From contig NZ_QOHJ01000002.1 in assembly GCF_003319185.1 (NCBI RefSeq), positions 434,001-498,000 on the forward strand: a stretch of 64,000 bases of DNA, written 5' to 3'. The notes under the pieces are model-generated. The model had not been told where the DNA came from and ran no database searches. It saw only the letters and a program-made list of their open reading frames with translations. Position numbers and translations under genes: made by a program. Below, in pieces: positions 38,942 through 50,200 of this stretch (positions are counted from its first letter, which is position 1; each line of letters opens with the position of its first letter). Source of the DNA: Blastococcus sp. TF02A-30 (GTDB lineage: Bacteria; Actinomycetota; Actinomycetes; Mycobacteriales; Geodermatophilaceae).

Positions 38942-39250
38942 ATGAGCACGCTGACGCCCGACTGCGATCCGGACATGAGCCACTGCGGTCAGCCGTGGCA
39001 GGGGAAGGGCAAGCCCGGCTCGGGGCTCCTCTCCGCCGTCGTGCTCGTCGGGCTGCTCGGTGTCGCGCTCCTCGTCGTGACCAAGGACGTCGTGGCCGAC
39101 GCGTTCGACCTCGTCGCCGTCCCGATCGGCGTGCTGGCTGCGGCGCTGCTGGTGCGGCGCGGCGTGCGGCTCGCCGTCCGCGGTGCGTCCGCCGTGGCCG
39201 CGCGGGTGCCCCGGGGCGTGCCCGTGCGCCGCTCGCAGCCGGTCGGGTGA
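38942..39250 (+). CDS. Small membrane protein of unknown function
   Basis: A 102-residue protein. A polar N-terminus (CDPDMSHCGQPW, two Cys and one His) is followed by two hydrophobic segments (LLSAVVLVGLLGVALLVV, about 29-46, and VAVPIGVLAAALLV, about 58-71) and a basic tail. Not recognised. ATG 38942 is preceded by GAGGAGG. Monocistronic: its own promoter upstream and a strong terminator downstream. Confidence 0.68.
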   Translation: MSTLTPDCDPDMSHCGQPWQGKGKPGSGLLSAVVLVGLLGVALLVVTKDVVADAFDLVAVPIGVLAAALLVRRGVRLAVRGASAVAARVPRGVPVRRSQPVG

Positions 39251-39277
39251 CCGCCGGCCACCGCTGACCGACCGCCC

Positions 39278-39306
39278 GGAGCGGGCCCCCGACGGGGGCC
39301 CGCTCC
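39278..39306 (+). terminator. Intrinsic terminator
   Basis: Perfect 13-bp stem GGAGCGGGCCCCC / GGGGGCCCGCTCC with loop GAC, followed by GTCGTG; ends the small membrane-protein transcript before uvrC. Confidence 0.75.
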
Positions 39307-39374
39307 GTCGTGCGCCGCTCTCCCGCGGTCGGACGGTGTGACGGGCGGGGCGCACGAGCCCCGGGGCGGGCGGC

Positions 39375-39397
39375 GTGTCGCACCCGCGACCTAATCT
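39375..39397 (+). promoter_or_regulatory. PafBC/RecA-NDp-like promoter of uvrC
   Basis: GTGTCGCAC (39375-39383), 8 nt, TAATCT (39392-39397), then 6 nt to ATG 39404. It shares the TGTCRCA core, N8 spacing, -10 and leaderless geometry with the uvrB promoter. Confidence 0.55.
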
Positions 39398-39403
39398 GGA
39401 GCC

Positions 39404-41407
39404 ATGGCCGACCCGTCGACGTACCGCCCGGCGGTCGGCTCCATCCCCGAGAGCCCGGGCGTCTACAAGTTCCGCGACCCCAACGGCCGGGTCATCTACG
39501 TGGGCAAGGCCAAGAGCCTCCGGCAGCGGCTGAACAGCTACTTCGCCGACGTCGCGGGGCTGCACCCGCGCACCCGCCAGATGGTGACGACCGCGTCGAG
39601 CGTCGAGTGGACCGTCGTCGGCACCGAGGTCGAGGCGCTGCAGCTCGAGTACAACTGGATCAAGGAGTTCGACCCCCGGTTCAACGTCCGGTACCGCGAC
39701 GACAAGAGCTACCCGTCGCTGGCCGTGACGCTGAACGAGGAGTACCCCCGGCTGCAGGTGATGCGCGGGCCCAAGAAGAAGGGCGTCCGCTACTTCGGCC
39801 CCTACGCCCACGCCTGGGCGATCCGCGAGACGCTGGACACGCTCACCCGCGTCTTCCCGGCCCGCACCTGCTCCAACGGCGTCTTCAAGCGGGCCGGGCA
39901 GATCGGCCGGCCCTGCCTGCTGGGCTACATCGGCAAGTGCGCCGCCCCGTGCGTCGGCAAGGTCTCCGCCGAGGAGCACCGCGAGATCGTCGACGACTTC
40001 TGCGACTTCATGGCCGGGCGCACCGACCAGATGATGAAGCGGCTCGAGCGCGACATGACCGCCGCCGCCGAGGCGATGGAGTACGAGAAGGCCGCCCGGT
40101 TGCGTGACGACCTCGGCGCCCTCAAGCGGGCCATGGAGAAGCAGGCGGTCGTGCTCGGCGACGGCACGGACGCCGACGTGGTCGCCTTCGCGCAGGACGA
40201 GCTCGAGGCCTCGGTGCAGGTCTTCCACGTCCGCGGCGGGCGGGTCCGCGGCCAGCGCGGCTGGATCGTGGACAAGGTCGAGGAGGTCACCACCGGCGAG
40301 CTGGTGGAGCAGTACCTCCTGCAGGTGTACGGCGGCGTCGACGAGCAGACCGGCTTCGTCGAGTCGGGGGAGTCGGTGCCCAAGGAGGTGCTGGTCCCCG
40401 AGCTGCCCGCCGACGCCGACGTCTACGAGGAGCTGCTCTCGGAGCTGCGCGGCAGCCGGGTCTCGCTGCGGGTCCCGCAGCGCGGCGACAAGCGGGCGCT
40501 GCTCGAGACGGTCGAGAAGAACGCCAAGGAGGCATTCGTCCGGCACCGGGTGAAGCGGGCCAGCGACCTCACCGCCCGCTCCCTGGCGCTGTCGGAGCTC
40601 CAGGAGGCGCTCGAGCTGCCCGACGCCCCGCTGCGCATCGAGTGCATCGACATCAGCCACGTGCAGGGCACCAACGTGGTGGCGTCGATGGTGGTGTTCG
40701 AGGACGGCCTGGCGAAGAAGTCCGACTACCGCCGGTTCAGCGTCACCAACGGAACCGACGACACCGCGGCGATGGCCGAGGTGGTCCGGCGGCGGTTCGC
40801 CCGGCACCTCAAGGAGGAGCAGGACCGGCGCGACGAGCAGGGCGTCGCCGCCGAGGAGGGCCGGCCGCGCCGGTTCGCCTACCCGCCGAACCTGCTGGTC
40901 GTCGACGGCGGAGCGCCGCAGGTGGCGGCCGCCGCCCGGTCGCTGGACGAGCTCGGCATCGTCGACGTCGCCGTCTGCGGGCTGGCCAAGCGCATGGAGG
41001 AGGTGTGGCTGCCGGGCGAGAGCGACCCGGTGATCCTGCCGCGCACCTCCGAGGCGCTGTACCTGCTGCAGCGGGTGCGCGACGAGGCGCACCGGTTCGC
41101 GATCACGTACCACCGGCAGAAGCGGTCGACCAGCATGCTGGTCTCCCTGTTGGACGACGTCCCCGGTCTCGGGGAGGCGCGGCGGAAGGCCCTGATGAAG
41201 CAGTTCGGATCGCTCAAGCGGCTGCGTGCCGCCACGGTCGAGGAGCTCATGGCGGTGCCGGGCATCGGCCGGCGCACCGCCGAGGCGGTGCAGGCGGCGA
41301 TCGCCGAGCCCGTGGAGTCCACCACCGCGCCGCAGGGGCCCGCCGAGCGCGGCACGCCCGCCGACGGCGCGGGGTCCACCGCCGAGGTCGGCCGGGTGGC
41401 CTCGTGA
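39404..41407 (+). CDS. uvrC: Excinuclease ABC subunit C
   Basis: A 667-residue UvrC making the dual incisions of nucleotide excision repair. Order: GIY-YIG domain ([20 protein letters not shown], residues about 13-32), a Cys-containing linker ([13 protein letters not shown]), UVR motif ([18 protein letters not shown]), RNase H-like endonuclease ([11 protein letters not shown] and [14 protein letters not shown]), and tandem helix-hairpin-helix ([25 protein letters not shown]). A charged insert of about 20 residues ([14 protein letters not shown]) in the endonuclease domain and a 30-residue tail are lineage extras. Stop overlaps rapZ (GTGA). Confidence 0.98.
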   Translation: MADPSTYRPAVGSIPESPGVYKFRDPNGRVIYVGKAKSLRQRLNSYFADVAGLHPRTRQMVTTASSVEWTVVGTEVEALQLEYNWIKEFDPRFNVRYRDDKSYPSLAVTLNEEYPRLQVMRGPKKKGVRYFGPYAHAWAIRETLDTLTRVFPARTCSNGVFKRAGQIGRPCLLGYIGKCAAPCVGKVSAEEHREIVDDFCDFMAGRTDQMMKRLERDMTAAAEAMEYEKAARLRDDLGALKRAMEKQAVVLGDGTDADVVAFAQDELEASVQVFHVRGGRVRGQRGWIVDKVEEVTTGELVEQYLLQVYGGVDEQTGFVESGESVPKEVLVPELPADADVYEELLSELRGSRVSLRVPQRGDKRALLETVEKNAKEAFVRHRVKRASDLTARSLALSELQEALELPDAPLRIECIDISHVQGTNVVASMVVFEDGLAKKSDYRRFSVTNGTDDTAAMAEVVRRRFARHLKEEQDRRDEQGVAAEEGRPRRFAYPPNLLVVDGGAPQVAAAARSLDELGIVDVAVCGLAKRMEEVWLPGESDPVILPRTSEALYLLQRVRDEAHRFAITYHRQKRSTSMLVSLLDDVPGLGEARRKALMKQFGSLKRLRAATVEELMAVPGIGRRTAEAVQAAIAEPVESTTAPQGPAERGTPADGAGSTAEVGRVAS

Positions 41408-42318
41408 CCGGGCCGCAGACCGACGTCGCCCCTCCTCTCGACCCGGCGAGCACCGAGACCCAGCCGCTCGAGGTCGTCGTCGTCACCGGCCTGTCCGGAG
41501 CCGGCAAGAACAGCGCCGGGCGGGTCCTCGAGGACCTCGGCTGGTTCGTCGTCGACAACCTGCCGCCGGCGCTGCTGCTGCCGATGGTGGAGCTCGGGGC
41601 GCGCGGCGACCTCCGCCGCTTCGCCGCGGTCGTCGACGTCCGCAGCCGGGCCTTCTCCAGCGACCTGGAGGAGGCCATCCGCACCCTGGCCGACGCCGGG
41701 CACCGGCCCCGGGTGGTGTACGTGCACGCCCGGGACGAGGTGCTGGTGCGCCGGTACGAGTCCAACCGGCGCGAGCACCCGCTGCAGGGCAACGGCACGC
41801 TCATCGACGGCATCTCCGCGGAGCGGTCGCTGCTCACCGGCATCGCCGGCGAGGCCGACCTCTGGGTGGACACCAGCGACCTCAACGTGCACCAGCTGCG
41901 GGCCACGCTGGAGAACGCCTTCGCCCGCGACGGCGCCACGCCGCCGCTCACCGCCACGGTCATGAGCTTCGGGTTCAAGTACGGGCTGCCCCTGGACGCC
42001 GACCTCGTCGTCGACGCCCGCTTCCTGCCCAACCCGCACTGGGTGCCGGAGCTGCGGCCGCACACCGGGCGCGACGCCGACGTCCGCGACTACGTGCTCG
42101 GCCAGGAGGGGGCGCAGGAGTTCCTCGACCGCTACAGCGACGTCCTGCGCCTGCTCGTGCCGGGCTACCGCCGCGAGGGCAAGCGCTACCTGACGCTCGC
42201 GGTCGGCTGCACCGGTGGCAAGCACCGCAGCGTGGCCATCGCCGAGGAGTTCGCCCGCCGGCTGTCCGCCGACGGCATCGCCGCCGTCGCCCGGCACCGC
42301 GACCTGGGCCGCGAGTAG
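41404..42318 (+). CDS. rapZ: RapZ/YvcJ-family nucleotide-binding protein
   Basis: A 304-residue P-loop protein of the RapZ family (RNase adapter in E. coli; role in actinobacteria less clear). N-terminal loop [11 protein letters not shown], then [33 protein letters not shown], and the C-terminal signature [21 protein letters not shown] split over two strands, with [15 protein letters not shown] near the end. The Walker A has GKN where GK(S/T) or GR(S/T) is usual, an uncommon change at a Mg2+-ligating position. Coupled to uvrC upstream and yvcK downstream (one-base TAGTG overlap). Confidence 0.95.
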   Translation: MTGPQTDVAPPLDPASTETQPLEVVVVTGLSGAGKNSAGRVLEDLGWFVVDNLPPALLLPMVELGARGDLRRFAAVVDVRSRAFSSDLEEAIRTLADAGHRPRVVYVHARDEVLVRRYESNRREHPLQGNGTLIDGISAERSLLTGIAGEADLWVDTSDLNVHQLRATLENAFARDGATPPLTATVMSFGFKYGLPLDADLVVDARFLPNPHWVPELRPHTGRDADVRDYVLGQEGAQEFLDRYSDVLRLLVPGYRREGKRYLTLAVGCTGGKHRSVAIAEEFARRLSADGIAAVARHRDLGRE

Positions 42319-43274
42319 TGGGCGGCTCGCAGGCGCCGCGGGTCGTCGCGCTCGGGGGCGGCCACGGCCTGGCCGCCTCGCTCGCGGCCTGGCGGCGGAT
42401 CACCCCGCACCTGACCGCCGTGGTCACCGTCGCCGACGACGGCGGCTCCTCCGGGCGCATCCGGCGGGAGATGCCGGTCCTCCCTCCCGGTGACCTCCGG
42501 ATGGCGCTGGCCGCCCTGGCCGGGCAGGACGACCGCACCCGGCTGGTCGCCGACCTGCTCCAGCACCGCTTCGGCGGCACCGGGGCGCTCGCCGGTCACC
42601 CGGTGGGCAACCTGGTGCTCACCGGGCTGGTGGAGATGCACGGCGGCGACACCGTCGCCGCGCTCGACCGGCTCTCGGACCTGCTCGGCTGCGCCGGGCG
42701 GGTGCTGCCGATGGCCGACGTGCCGCTGGACCTGGTCGCGCACGTCGAGAGCACCGATCCCGACGATCCGGCCCGCTTCCGCACCATCCGCGGGCAGGTC
42801 GCGATCGCCTCCACCCCGGGCCACGTGCGCGAGATCGTCGTCTCACCTCCGGATCCGCCGGTCAACCCCGCGGTGCTCGACGCGATCGCGGCGGCCGACG
42901 TCGTGACGCTGGGCCCGGGGTCCTGGTACACCTCGGTCCTCCCGCACCTGCTGGTGCCGCAGCTGCGGGCAGCGCTCGCCGCGACCAGCGCGCGGGTGGT
43001 GGTGGTGCTGAACCTCGAGCCGCAGCCGGGGGAGACCGACGGCTTCTCGCCGGAGGAGCACGTGGCGGTGCTGCAGGCGCACCTGCGCGGGGTGGCGTTG
43101 CACACCGTCATCGCGGACGCGGATTCGGTTGTTGACCGCCGTGGTCTCCTGTCTGCGGTGCGCGAGTGCGGCGCCGAGCTCCTCCTGGCGCCGGTCGCCG
43201 AGCTCGACGGGGCGCCGCGGCACGACCCGGTTCGGTTGTCCGCAGCCCTGGCCTCCGTGGTCGGGGTGCGCTGA
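42318..43274 (+). CDS. yvcK: YvcK/CofD-like gluconeogenesis and cell-envelope factor
   Basis: A 318-residue Rossmann-like protein. Motifs: VVALGGGHGLAASLAA (UDP-sugar loop), VTVADDGGSSGRIRRE, PPGDLRMALAALA, GNLVLTGL, and GPGSWYTSVLPHLLVP. YvcK (CuvA in mycobacteria) binds UDP-GlcNAc and links carbon supply to peptidoglycan synthesis. GTG 42318 shares a base with the rapZ stop. The rapZ-yvcK-whiA trio is conserved across Gram-positive bacteria. Confidence 0.95.
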   Translation: MGGSQAPRVVALGGGHGLAASLAAWRRITPHLTAVVTVADDGGSSGRIRREMPVLPPGDLRMALAALAGQDDRTRLVADLLQHRFGGTGALAGHPVGNLVLTGLVEMHGGDTVAALDRLSDLLGCAGRVLPMADVPLDLVAHVESTDPDDPARFRTIRGQVAIASTPGHVREIVVSPPDPPVNPAVLDAIAAADVVTLGPGSWYTSVLPHLLVPQLRAALAATSARVVVVLNLEPQPGETDGFSPEEHVAVLQAHLRGVALHTVIADADSVVDRRGLLSAVRECGAELLLAPVAELDGAPRHDPVRLSAALASVVGVR

Positions 43275-43415
43275 AGGAGTAGGGGGAGCCGGGCGGGTTA
43301 TCGCACCACGGTGCCGGTCCGGTACGAGGGGGAAGAGGGGGACGCCGCACATGGCGGAGACCCGGTCGACGGTCGCGGGAGCCCCCGCGACTCAGTGGGG
43401 GTGGACGACGTGGCG

Positions 43416-44390
43416 ATGACCGCCATGGTGAAGGACGAGCTCTCCCGGGTGGAGTGCACGAAGACCTCCGAGCGGAAGGCCGAGGTGACCGCGCTGCTGC
43501 GGTTCTCGGGCGGCCTGCACATCGTGGGTGGCCGGGTGGTGATCGAGGCGGAGCTGGACACCGGCTCGGTCGCTCGCCGGCTGCGCCGCGACATCAGCGA
43601 GGTCTACGGCTACACCAGCGGCGTGAGCGTGCTCGCCGGCGGCAACATCCGCCGCGGTGTCCGCTACCTCGTGCGGATCGCCAAGCACGGCGAGGGGTTG
43701 GCCCGGCAGACCGGCCTGGTCGACCAGCGCGGCCGCCCGGTCCGGGGGCTGCCGCCGGCCGTCGTGTCGGGCAGCATCAACGACGCCGAGGCCGCCTGGC
43801 GCGGGGCGTTCCTGGCCCACGGCTCGCTCACCGAGCCCGGTCGCTCCTCCTCGCTGGAGGTCACCTGCCCCGGTCCGGAGGCCGCCATGGCGCTCGTCGG
43901 TGCGGCCCGCCGCCTCGGCATCGCCGCGAAGGCCCGCGAGGTCCGCGGCGCCGACCGCGTCGTGGTCCGCGACGGCGACGCGATCAGCGCGCTGCTCACC
44001 CGCATGGGTGCGCATGACGCAGTCCTGGCCTGGGAGGAGCGGCGGATGCGCCGCGAGGTCCGCGCCACGGCCAACCGGCTGGCCAACTTCGACGACGCGA
44101 ACCTGCGCCGCTCGGCCCGTGCCGCCGTGGCCGCCAGCGCCCGCGTGGAGCGCGCCCTGGAGATCCTGGCCAACGACGCACCCGAGCACCTGCTGGTCGC
44201 CGGCCGGCTGCGCCTGGAGTTCGGCCAGGCGTCGCTGGAGGAGCTCGGCCAGCGGGCCGACCCGCCGATGACCAAGGACGCCGTCGCCGGCCGGATCCGG
44301 CGGCTGCTGGCCATGGCCGACAAGCGCGCCAAGGACCTCGGCATCCCCGACACGGAGTCCGTCGTCACCGACGACATGCTCGCCAACTGA
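43416..44390 (+). CDS. whiA: Sporulation/cell-division regulator WhiA
   Basis: A 324-residue WhiA with an N-terminal LAGLIDADG homing-endonuclease-like fold lacking catalytic function ([40 protein letters not shown]) and a C-terminal HTH ([20 protein letters not shown]). It is very close to mycobacterial WhiA throughout. Starts in the region are ambiguous (43395, 43410, 43416); ATG 43416, giving [13 protein letters not shown], best matches the family N-terminus, with a G-rich stretch about 11 nt upstream. In Streptomyces WhiA with WhiB controls sporulation septation; in other actinomycetes growth and division. Confidence 0.96.
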   Translation: MTAMVKDELSRVECTKTSERKAEVTALLRFSGGLHIVGGRVVIEAELDTGSVARRLRRDISEVYGYTSGVSVLAGGNIRRGVRYLVRIAKHGEGLARQTGLVDQRGRPVRGLPPAVVSGSINDAEAAWRGAFLAHGSLTEPGRSSSLEVTCPGPEAAMALVGAARRLGIAAKAREVRGADRVVVRDGDAISALLTRMGAHDAVLAWEERRMRREVRATANRLANFDDANLRRSARAAVAASARVERALEILANDAPEHLLVAGRLRLEFGQASLEELGQRADPPMTKDAVAGRIRRLLAMADKRAKDLGIPDTESVVTDDMLAN

Positions 44391-45544
<1,154 letters not shown>

Positions 45545-45545
<1 letters not shown>

Positions 45546-46738
45546 TGCGCAGCGTCGACGACCTCATCACCGAGGGCGTCTCGGGTCGGCGCGTGTTCCT
45601 GCGCGCCGACCTGAACGTCCCGCTGGACAAGAGCACACGCGAGATCACCGACGACGGCCGGATCCGCGCCAGCCTGCCCACGCTGCAGGCGCTGCGCGAA
45701 GCCGGCGCCCGCGTCGTCGTCGCCGCGCACCTCGGCCGCCCCAAGGGCACGCCGGACCCGCAGTTCTCCCTGGCGCCGGTCGCGGCGCGGCTCGGGGAGC
45801 TGCTGGGTGCGCCCGTGCCGCTGGCCGCGGACACCGCCGGGGACGACGCCCGCGCCCAGGCCGCGGCCCTGGGTGACGGCGACGTCCTGCTGCTGGAGAA
45901 CGTCCGCTTCGAGGCCGCGGAGACCTCGAAGGACGACGCCGCGCGCGGCGAGCTGGCCGACCGGTTCGCCGGCCTGGCCGACGTCTACGTCGACGACGCG
46001 TTCGGGGCCGTGCACCGCAAGCACGCCTCGGTCTTCGACGTCGCCCAGCGGCTGCCGCGCTACGCCGGACGCCTCGTGGCCCGCGAGCTCGAGGTGCTCA
46101 CCCGGCTCACCCACGACCCGGACCGGCCCTACGTGGTCGTGCTCGGCGGCTCCAAGGTGAGCGACAAGCTGGCGGTCATCGAGGCGCTGCTGCCCAAGGT
46201 GGACCGGCTGCTCGTGGGCGGGGGGATGTGCTTCACCTTCCTCGCCGCCCAGGGCCACGGCGTCGGCACGTCGCTGCTGGAGGCCGACCAGGTGGACACC
46301 TGCCGCCGGCTGCTGGCCGAGGCCGGTGACCGCATCGTGCTGCCGGTCGACGTCGTCGTCTCGCCGGAGTTCAGCGCCGACGCCGGCTCCACCGTCGTCG
46401 ACGTGGCGGCCATCCCCGCGGACCAGATGGGCCTCGACGTCGGGCCCCGCACCGTGGAGCTGTTCGCCGCGACCCTGGGCGACGCCCGCACCGTGTTCTG
46501 GAACGGGCCGATGGGCGTCTTCGAGCTGGCCCCGTTCCAGGCCGGCACCCGCGGCGTCGCGCAGGCGGTCGGCGCCGTGGACGGCCTGTCGGTCGTCGGC
46601 GGTGGTGACTCCGCGGCCGCCGTGCGCCAGCTGGGGCTCGACGAGGACGCGTACGGCCACATCAGCACCGGCGGCGGCGCGTCGCTGGAGTACCTCGAGG
46701 GCCGGGAGCTGCCCGGCCTCGCGGTGCTCGCCGACTGA
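45545..46738 (+). CDS. pgk: Phosphoglycerate kinase
   Basis: A 397-residue PGK of normal length. Signature [13 protein letters not shown] at the N-terminus, [52 protein letters not shown], and the nucleotide loop [15 protein letters not shown] with [15 protein letters not shown]. Makes ATP from 1,3-bisphosphoglycerate in the step after GAPDH. Confidence 0.98.
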
Positions 46739-46749
46739 ACGAGGAGACC

Positions 46750-47541
46750 ATGGCAGCCACTGCCGCGCGTCGGCCGCTCATCGCCGGCAACTGGAAGATG
46801 CACCTGACGCACCTGGAGGCCATCGGCCTGGTGCAGAAGGTGGCCTTCTCCCTCAAGCCGGCCGAGCTGGCGGCGGCCGAGGTCGTCGTCCTGCCGCCGT
46901 TCACCGCCCTGCGCAGCGTCCAGACGCTGGTGGCCGGCGACAAGCTCGAGATCGGCTACGGGGCGCAGGACCTCTCCGCGCAGGACTCCGGCGCCTACAC
47001 CGGCGAGATCAGCGGGGCCATGCTCACGGCGCTGGCCTGCCAGTACGTCGTCGTCGGGCACTCCGAGCGGCGCGCGCTGCACGGTGAGGACGACGCCGTG
47101 GTGGCGCGCAAGGTCCAGGCCGCGCTGCGGCACGGGCTCATGCCGATCCTGTGCGTGGGGGAGGGGCTGGAGGTCCGCCAGGCCGGCTCGCACGTCGGCC
47201 ACTGCACCGGGCAGCTCGACGCCGCGCTCGAGGGCGTGTCGGCCGAGCAGATGGCCGGCGTCGTCATCGCCTACGAGCCGGTCTGGGCGATCGGCACGGG
47301 CGAGGTGGCCACGCCGGAGGACGCGCAGGAGGTCTGCGGCGCACTCCGGGCGCGGCTCGCCGAGCGGTTCGGCCCGGAGACGGCCGCCGCGGTCCGTATC
47401 CTCTACGGCGGGTCGGTGAAGGCCGCGAACACGGCCGGGATCCTGGCCGGGGCGGACATCGACGGTGCACTCGTCGGGGGCGCCAGCCTGGACGCCGACG
47501 AGTTCGCGCAGATCTGTCGGACCGCCGCCGACGTCAGCTAG
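46750..47541 (+). CDS. tpiA: Triosephosphate isomerase
   Basis: A 263-residue TIM barrel. Active-site residues visible: Lys in AGNWKMH, His in VVVGHSERR and Glu in [13 protein letters not shown], with phosphate loop [14 protein letters not shown] 46750 follows GAGGAGACC, 11 nt after pgk. Completes the lower glycolytic operon. Confidence 0.98.
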   Translation: MAATAARRPLIAGNWKMHLTHLEAIGLVQKVAFSLKPAELAAAEVVVLPPFTALRSVQTLVAGDKLEIGYGAQDLSAQDSGAYTGEISGAMLTALACQYVVVGHSERRALHGEDDAVVARKVQAALRHGLMPILCVGEGLEVRQAGSHVGHCTGQLDAALEGVSAEQMAGVVIAYEPVWAIGTGEVATPEDAQEVCGALRARLAERFGPETAAAVRILYGGSVKAANTAGILAGADIDGALVGGASLDADEFAQICRTAADVS

Positions 47542-47591
47542 TCCCCGCTGACCGCCGCCGGCCGCAACACCCGGGGGCGGAACAGCACGTC

Positions 47592-49376
47592 GTGAACGAC
47601 ACCCTCGATCGGCTCATCGGCCGGCTGCCCGCGTGGGCGCAGGGCTGGCCGCGGCGGCGCCTGCTCGCCGCGGCCGCCCTCGTCGTCGTGGTCCTCGTCC
47701 TGGCGGTCAGCTGCCTCGGTGGCGGCGGTGGCCGCGCCGACGTCCCCGTCGCCGAGGGCGAGCCCGACGCGGGCATCGAGGGCGTGCGGGCGCCGTCGGA
47801 CGCGACCGGGGGCACGCTGCGCGTCGTCGCCCCGGAGATCGACAGCCTCGACCCGCAGCGCTCCTACCTCCCGGGCGTGTGGAACCTGATGCGGCTCTAC
47901 ACGCGCACCCTGGTCACCTACTCCACCGAGCCGGGGAAGACCGACCAGCTCGTCCCCGACCTGGCCACCGACCTGGGCACCCGCTCGGAGGACGGGCTGA
48001 GCTGGACGTTCACCCTGCGGGAGGGGGTGCGGTTCGAGAACGGCCGGCCGATCACCGCGCAGGACGTCAAGTACGGGATCGCCCGCTCGTTCGCCGCCGA
48101 GGTCATCGTCGGCGGGCCCACCTACGTGGTCGACCTGTTCGACGACCCGGCGAACCGGTACCCGGGGCCGTACTCCACCGAGGAGGACGACCCGGAGCTC
48201 ACCGCGGTGGAGACACCGGACGAGCGCACGATCGTCTTCCGCCTGCGCGCGCCGCAGCCGGACCTGCTGCACGTGCTGGCGCTGCCGTCGAGCAGCCCGG
48301 TGCCGGCCGAGGCGGACACCGGCGCCGACTACGGGCTGGACCCCGTCTCGTCGGGGCCCTACGCGATCACCTCGGTCGACGCCGCCGCCGGCATCCGCCT
48401 GGACCGCAACCCCGAGTGGGACCCGGCCACCGACGACGTCCGCACCGCGCTGCCCGACGCCGTCGTCGTCCGCACCGGGCTCACCGGTGTCGAGCGCGAC
48501 CAGGCCCTCCTGGCCGGGTCGGCCGACGTCGACATCTCCGGCTCGGGCGTGCAGGCGCCCACGACCGCGCGGCTCACCGAGGACGCCGAGGACCTGCTCG
48601 GCCGCGTCGACGACCTCACCACCGGAGCCGTGCGGCTGCTGGCCATGCCGACCAACGTGGCGCCGATGGACGACCCGGAGTGCCGGGCCGCGGTCCGCGC
48701 CGCCATCGACCGCCGGGCGGTGCAGGAGGACCTGGGCGGCGCAGCCAACGCGGTGCGCAGCTCGGTGCTGTGGCCGCGGGCGCTCGGCGGAGGGCCGGAG
48801 GAGAGCGACCCGGCGCCGGACCTCGACGCCGCACGCGAGCACCTGTCCGCCTGCGGGGACGGGTCCGGCTTCGCGACCACCCTCGCCGTCCCGGACTCGC
48901 CGGCCAGCGTCGACGTCGCCGACAGCATCGCCGCGCAGCTGGCCGAGATCGGCATCGAGGCCACGGTGCTCCCGCTCGACGCGGCCAGCTTCTACGCCCG
49001 CGACGTCGGCAACCCCGACAGCGTCGCGGCGAACGGCTACGGGCTGGTGCTGGCCAGCCGGACCCCGGACTTCCCGACGCCGAGCTCCTTCCTCGTGCCG
49101 CTGGTCGACGGGCGCAGCATCCGGAACGTCGGGAACACGAACTACGCGAAGCTGGACGACGCCGAGCTGAACGGGCTGGTCGACGCGGCGCGGGCGGCGG
49201 CGGACGGGGAGGCGCGCGACGCGTGGCAGGCCGTCGCCGCCGCGGCGGCCGAGCGCGACGTGTACGTGCCGCTGGCCGAGTCGCGGGTGCAGCTCATCGC
49301 GGGCCAGCGGTTGCGCAACGGGGTCGTGATGCAGCCGTACACGGGCTACGACCTCGCGACGGCCGGGGTTCGATGA
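47592..49376 (+). CDS. Orphan ABC-transporter solute-binding lipoprotein (family 5, peptide/opine type)
   Basis: A 594-residue extracytoplasmic receptor of the DppA/OppA family. A cytosolic stretch of about 25 residues precedes the hydrophobic signal (LLAAAALVVVVLVLAVSC), whose Cys is the likely lipid anchor. Family features are LRVVAPEIDSLDPQRSY, LVPDLATDLGTRSEDGLSWTF split over two strands, LREGVRFENGRPITAQDVKYG in two parts, and SSGPYAI. No permease or ATPase gene is adjacent. It lies 50 nt after tpiA and 68 nt before secG, both conserved housekeeping genes. GTG 47592 lacks a strong ribosome site, so a later start is possible. Confidence 0.85.
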   Translation: MNDTLDRLIGRLPAWAQGWPRRRLLAAAALVVVVLVLAVSCLGGGGGRADVPVAEGEPDAGIEGVRAPSDATGGTLRVVAPEIDSLDPQRSYLPGVWNLMRLYTRTLVTYSTEPGKTDQLVPDLATDLGTRSEDGLSWTFTLREGVRFENGRPITAQDVKYGIARSFAAEVIVGGPTYVVDLFDDPANRYPGPYSTEEDDPELTAVETPDERTIVFRLRAPQPDLLHVLALPSSSPVPAEADTGADYGLDPVSSGPYAITSVDAAAGIRLDRNPEWDPATDDVRTALPDAVVVRTGLTGVERDQALLAGSADVDISGSGVQAPTTARLTEDAEDLLGRVDDLTTGAVRLLAMPTNVAPMDDPECRAAVRAAIDRRAVQEDLGGAANAVRSSVLWPRALGGGPEESDPAPDLDAAREHLSACGDGSGFATTLAVPDSPASVDVADSIAAQLAEIGIEATVLPLDAASFYARDVGNPDSVAANGYGLVLASRTPDFPTPSSFLVPLVDGRSIRNVGNTNYAKLDDAELNGLVDAARAAADGEARDAWQAVAAAAAERDVYVPLAESRVQLIAGQRLRNGVVMQPYTGYDLATAGVR

Positions 49377-49444
49377 ACCGGGTCGGTTAGGCTCGTCCCC
49401 GGGAGCCGGTGCCCTGCGCCGGCCGAGACGTTTGCGGAGAGGTC

Positions 49445-49678
49445 ATGATCGAGGTCGTTCTCAACGTGCTGCTGGTGATCACCAGCGCGCTGCTCGTGGT
49501 GCTGATCCTGCTGCACCGCGGCAAGGGTGGCGGCCTGTCCTCCATGTTCGGCGGTGCCGTGTCCAGCTCGCTGGCCGGGTCGTCGGTCGTGGAGAAGAAC
49601 CTGAACCGGCTGACGGTGTTCACCGCGCTGATCTGGGCGGTCTGCATCGTGGGCCTGGGCATCCTCCTCAAGGTCTGA
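49445..49678 (+). CDS. secG: Protein translocase subunit SecG
   Basis: A 77-residue SecG with two membrane helices (LNVLLVITSALLVVLILLH and LTVFTALIWAVCIVGLGILL) joined by the conserved loop GKGGGLSSMFGGA. Auxiliary subunit of the SecYEG channel. ATG 49445 follows GGAGAGG. A TAGGCT -10-like box lies at 49388-49393, so it can be transcribed apart from the receptor gene upstream. Confidence 0.96.
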   Translation: MIEVVLNVLLVITSALLVVLILLHRGKGGGLSSMFGGAVSSSLAGSSVVEKNLNRLTVFTALIWAVCIVGLGILLKV

Positions 49679-49806
49679 TCCGGCACGTTCCGGTCGGCTT
49701 CCGGCTGAACGGGAGCAAAACGTGACCGGGAACTGAGCTCCGAGGCCCTACACTTCGGCGGGCGGTGATCTGCCGCACGTCCGGACCCGGAGATCAGGGG
49801 GCGCTC

Positions 49807-50148
49807 GTGGCTGGTGGCAACGCGATCCGGGGAACCCGGGTCGGCGCAGGTCCGATGGGTGAGGCGGAGCGCGGCGAGGCCGCCCCGCGCCGGCGCACCG
49901 CCTTCTGGTGCGCGAACCGGCACGAGACCCGCGTGGCCTTCGCGTCCGACGCGGAGATCCCCGAGGTCTGGGACTGCCCCCGCTGCGGGCTCCCGGCCGG
50001 GTCCGACGAGGAGAACCCGCCGCCGGCGCCGCGCACCGAGCCGTACAAGACCCACCTCGCCTACGTGCGCGAGCGGCGCAGCGACGCCGACGGCGATGCG
50101 CTGCTCGAGGAGGCGCTCACCCGGCTGCGCGCCCGCCGGGGCGTCTGA
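49807..50148 (+). CDS. rbpA: RNA polymerase-binding protein RbpA
   Basis: A 113-residue RbpA. The core has a zinc-type arrangement, FWCANRHETR ... WDCPRCGLPAG, then the basic linker and the sigma-interacting helix PYKTHLAYVRERRSDAD (compare TH-(x)n-ERR in mycobacterial RbpA). It stabilises RNA polymerase with the primary sigma factor. GTG 49807 is the start. Upstream, GGGAAC (49728-49733) and TACACT (49749-49754) may be part of its promoter; spacing is short for a sigma-R promoter. Confidence 0.92.
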   Translation: MAGGNAIRGTRVGAGPMGEAERGEAAPRRRTAFWCANRHETRVAFASDAEIPEVWDCPRCGLPAGSDEENPPPAPRTEPYKTHLAYVRERRSDADGDALLEEALTRLRARRGV

Positions 50149-50165
50149 CCCGCACCAGTTCCCAG

Positions 50166-50200
50166 GGCCCCGCGCCGGCCTCACCCGCCGGAGCGGGGCC
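50166..50200. terminator. Bidirectional terminator after rbpA
   Basis: GGCCCCGC / GCGGGGCC stem with an inner CCGGC/GCCGG pairing, 17 nt after the rbpA stop. It also overlaps the 3' end of the small minus-strand ORF ending at 50181, so it can serve both strands. Confidence 0.6.
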
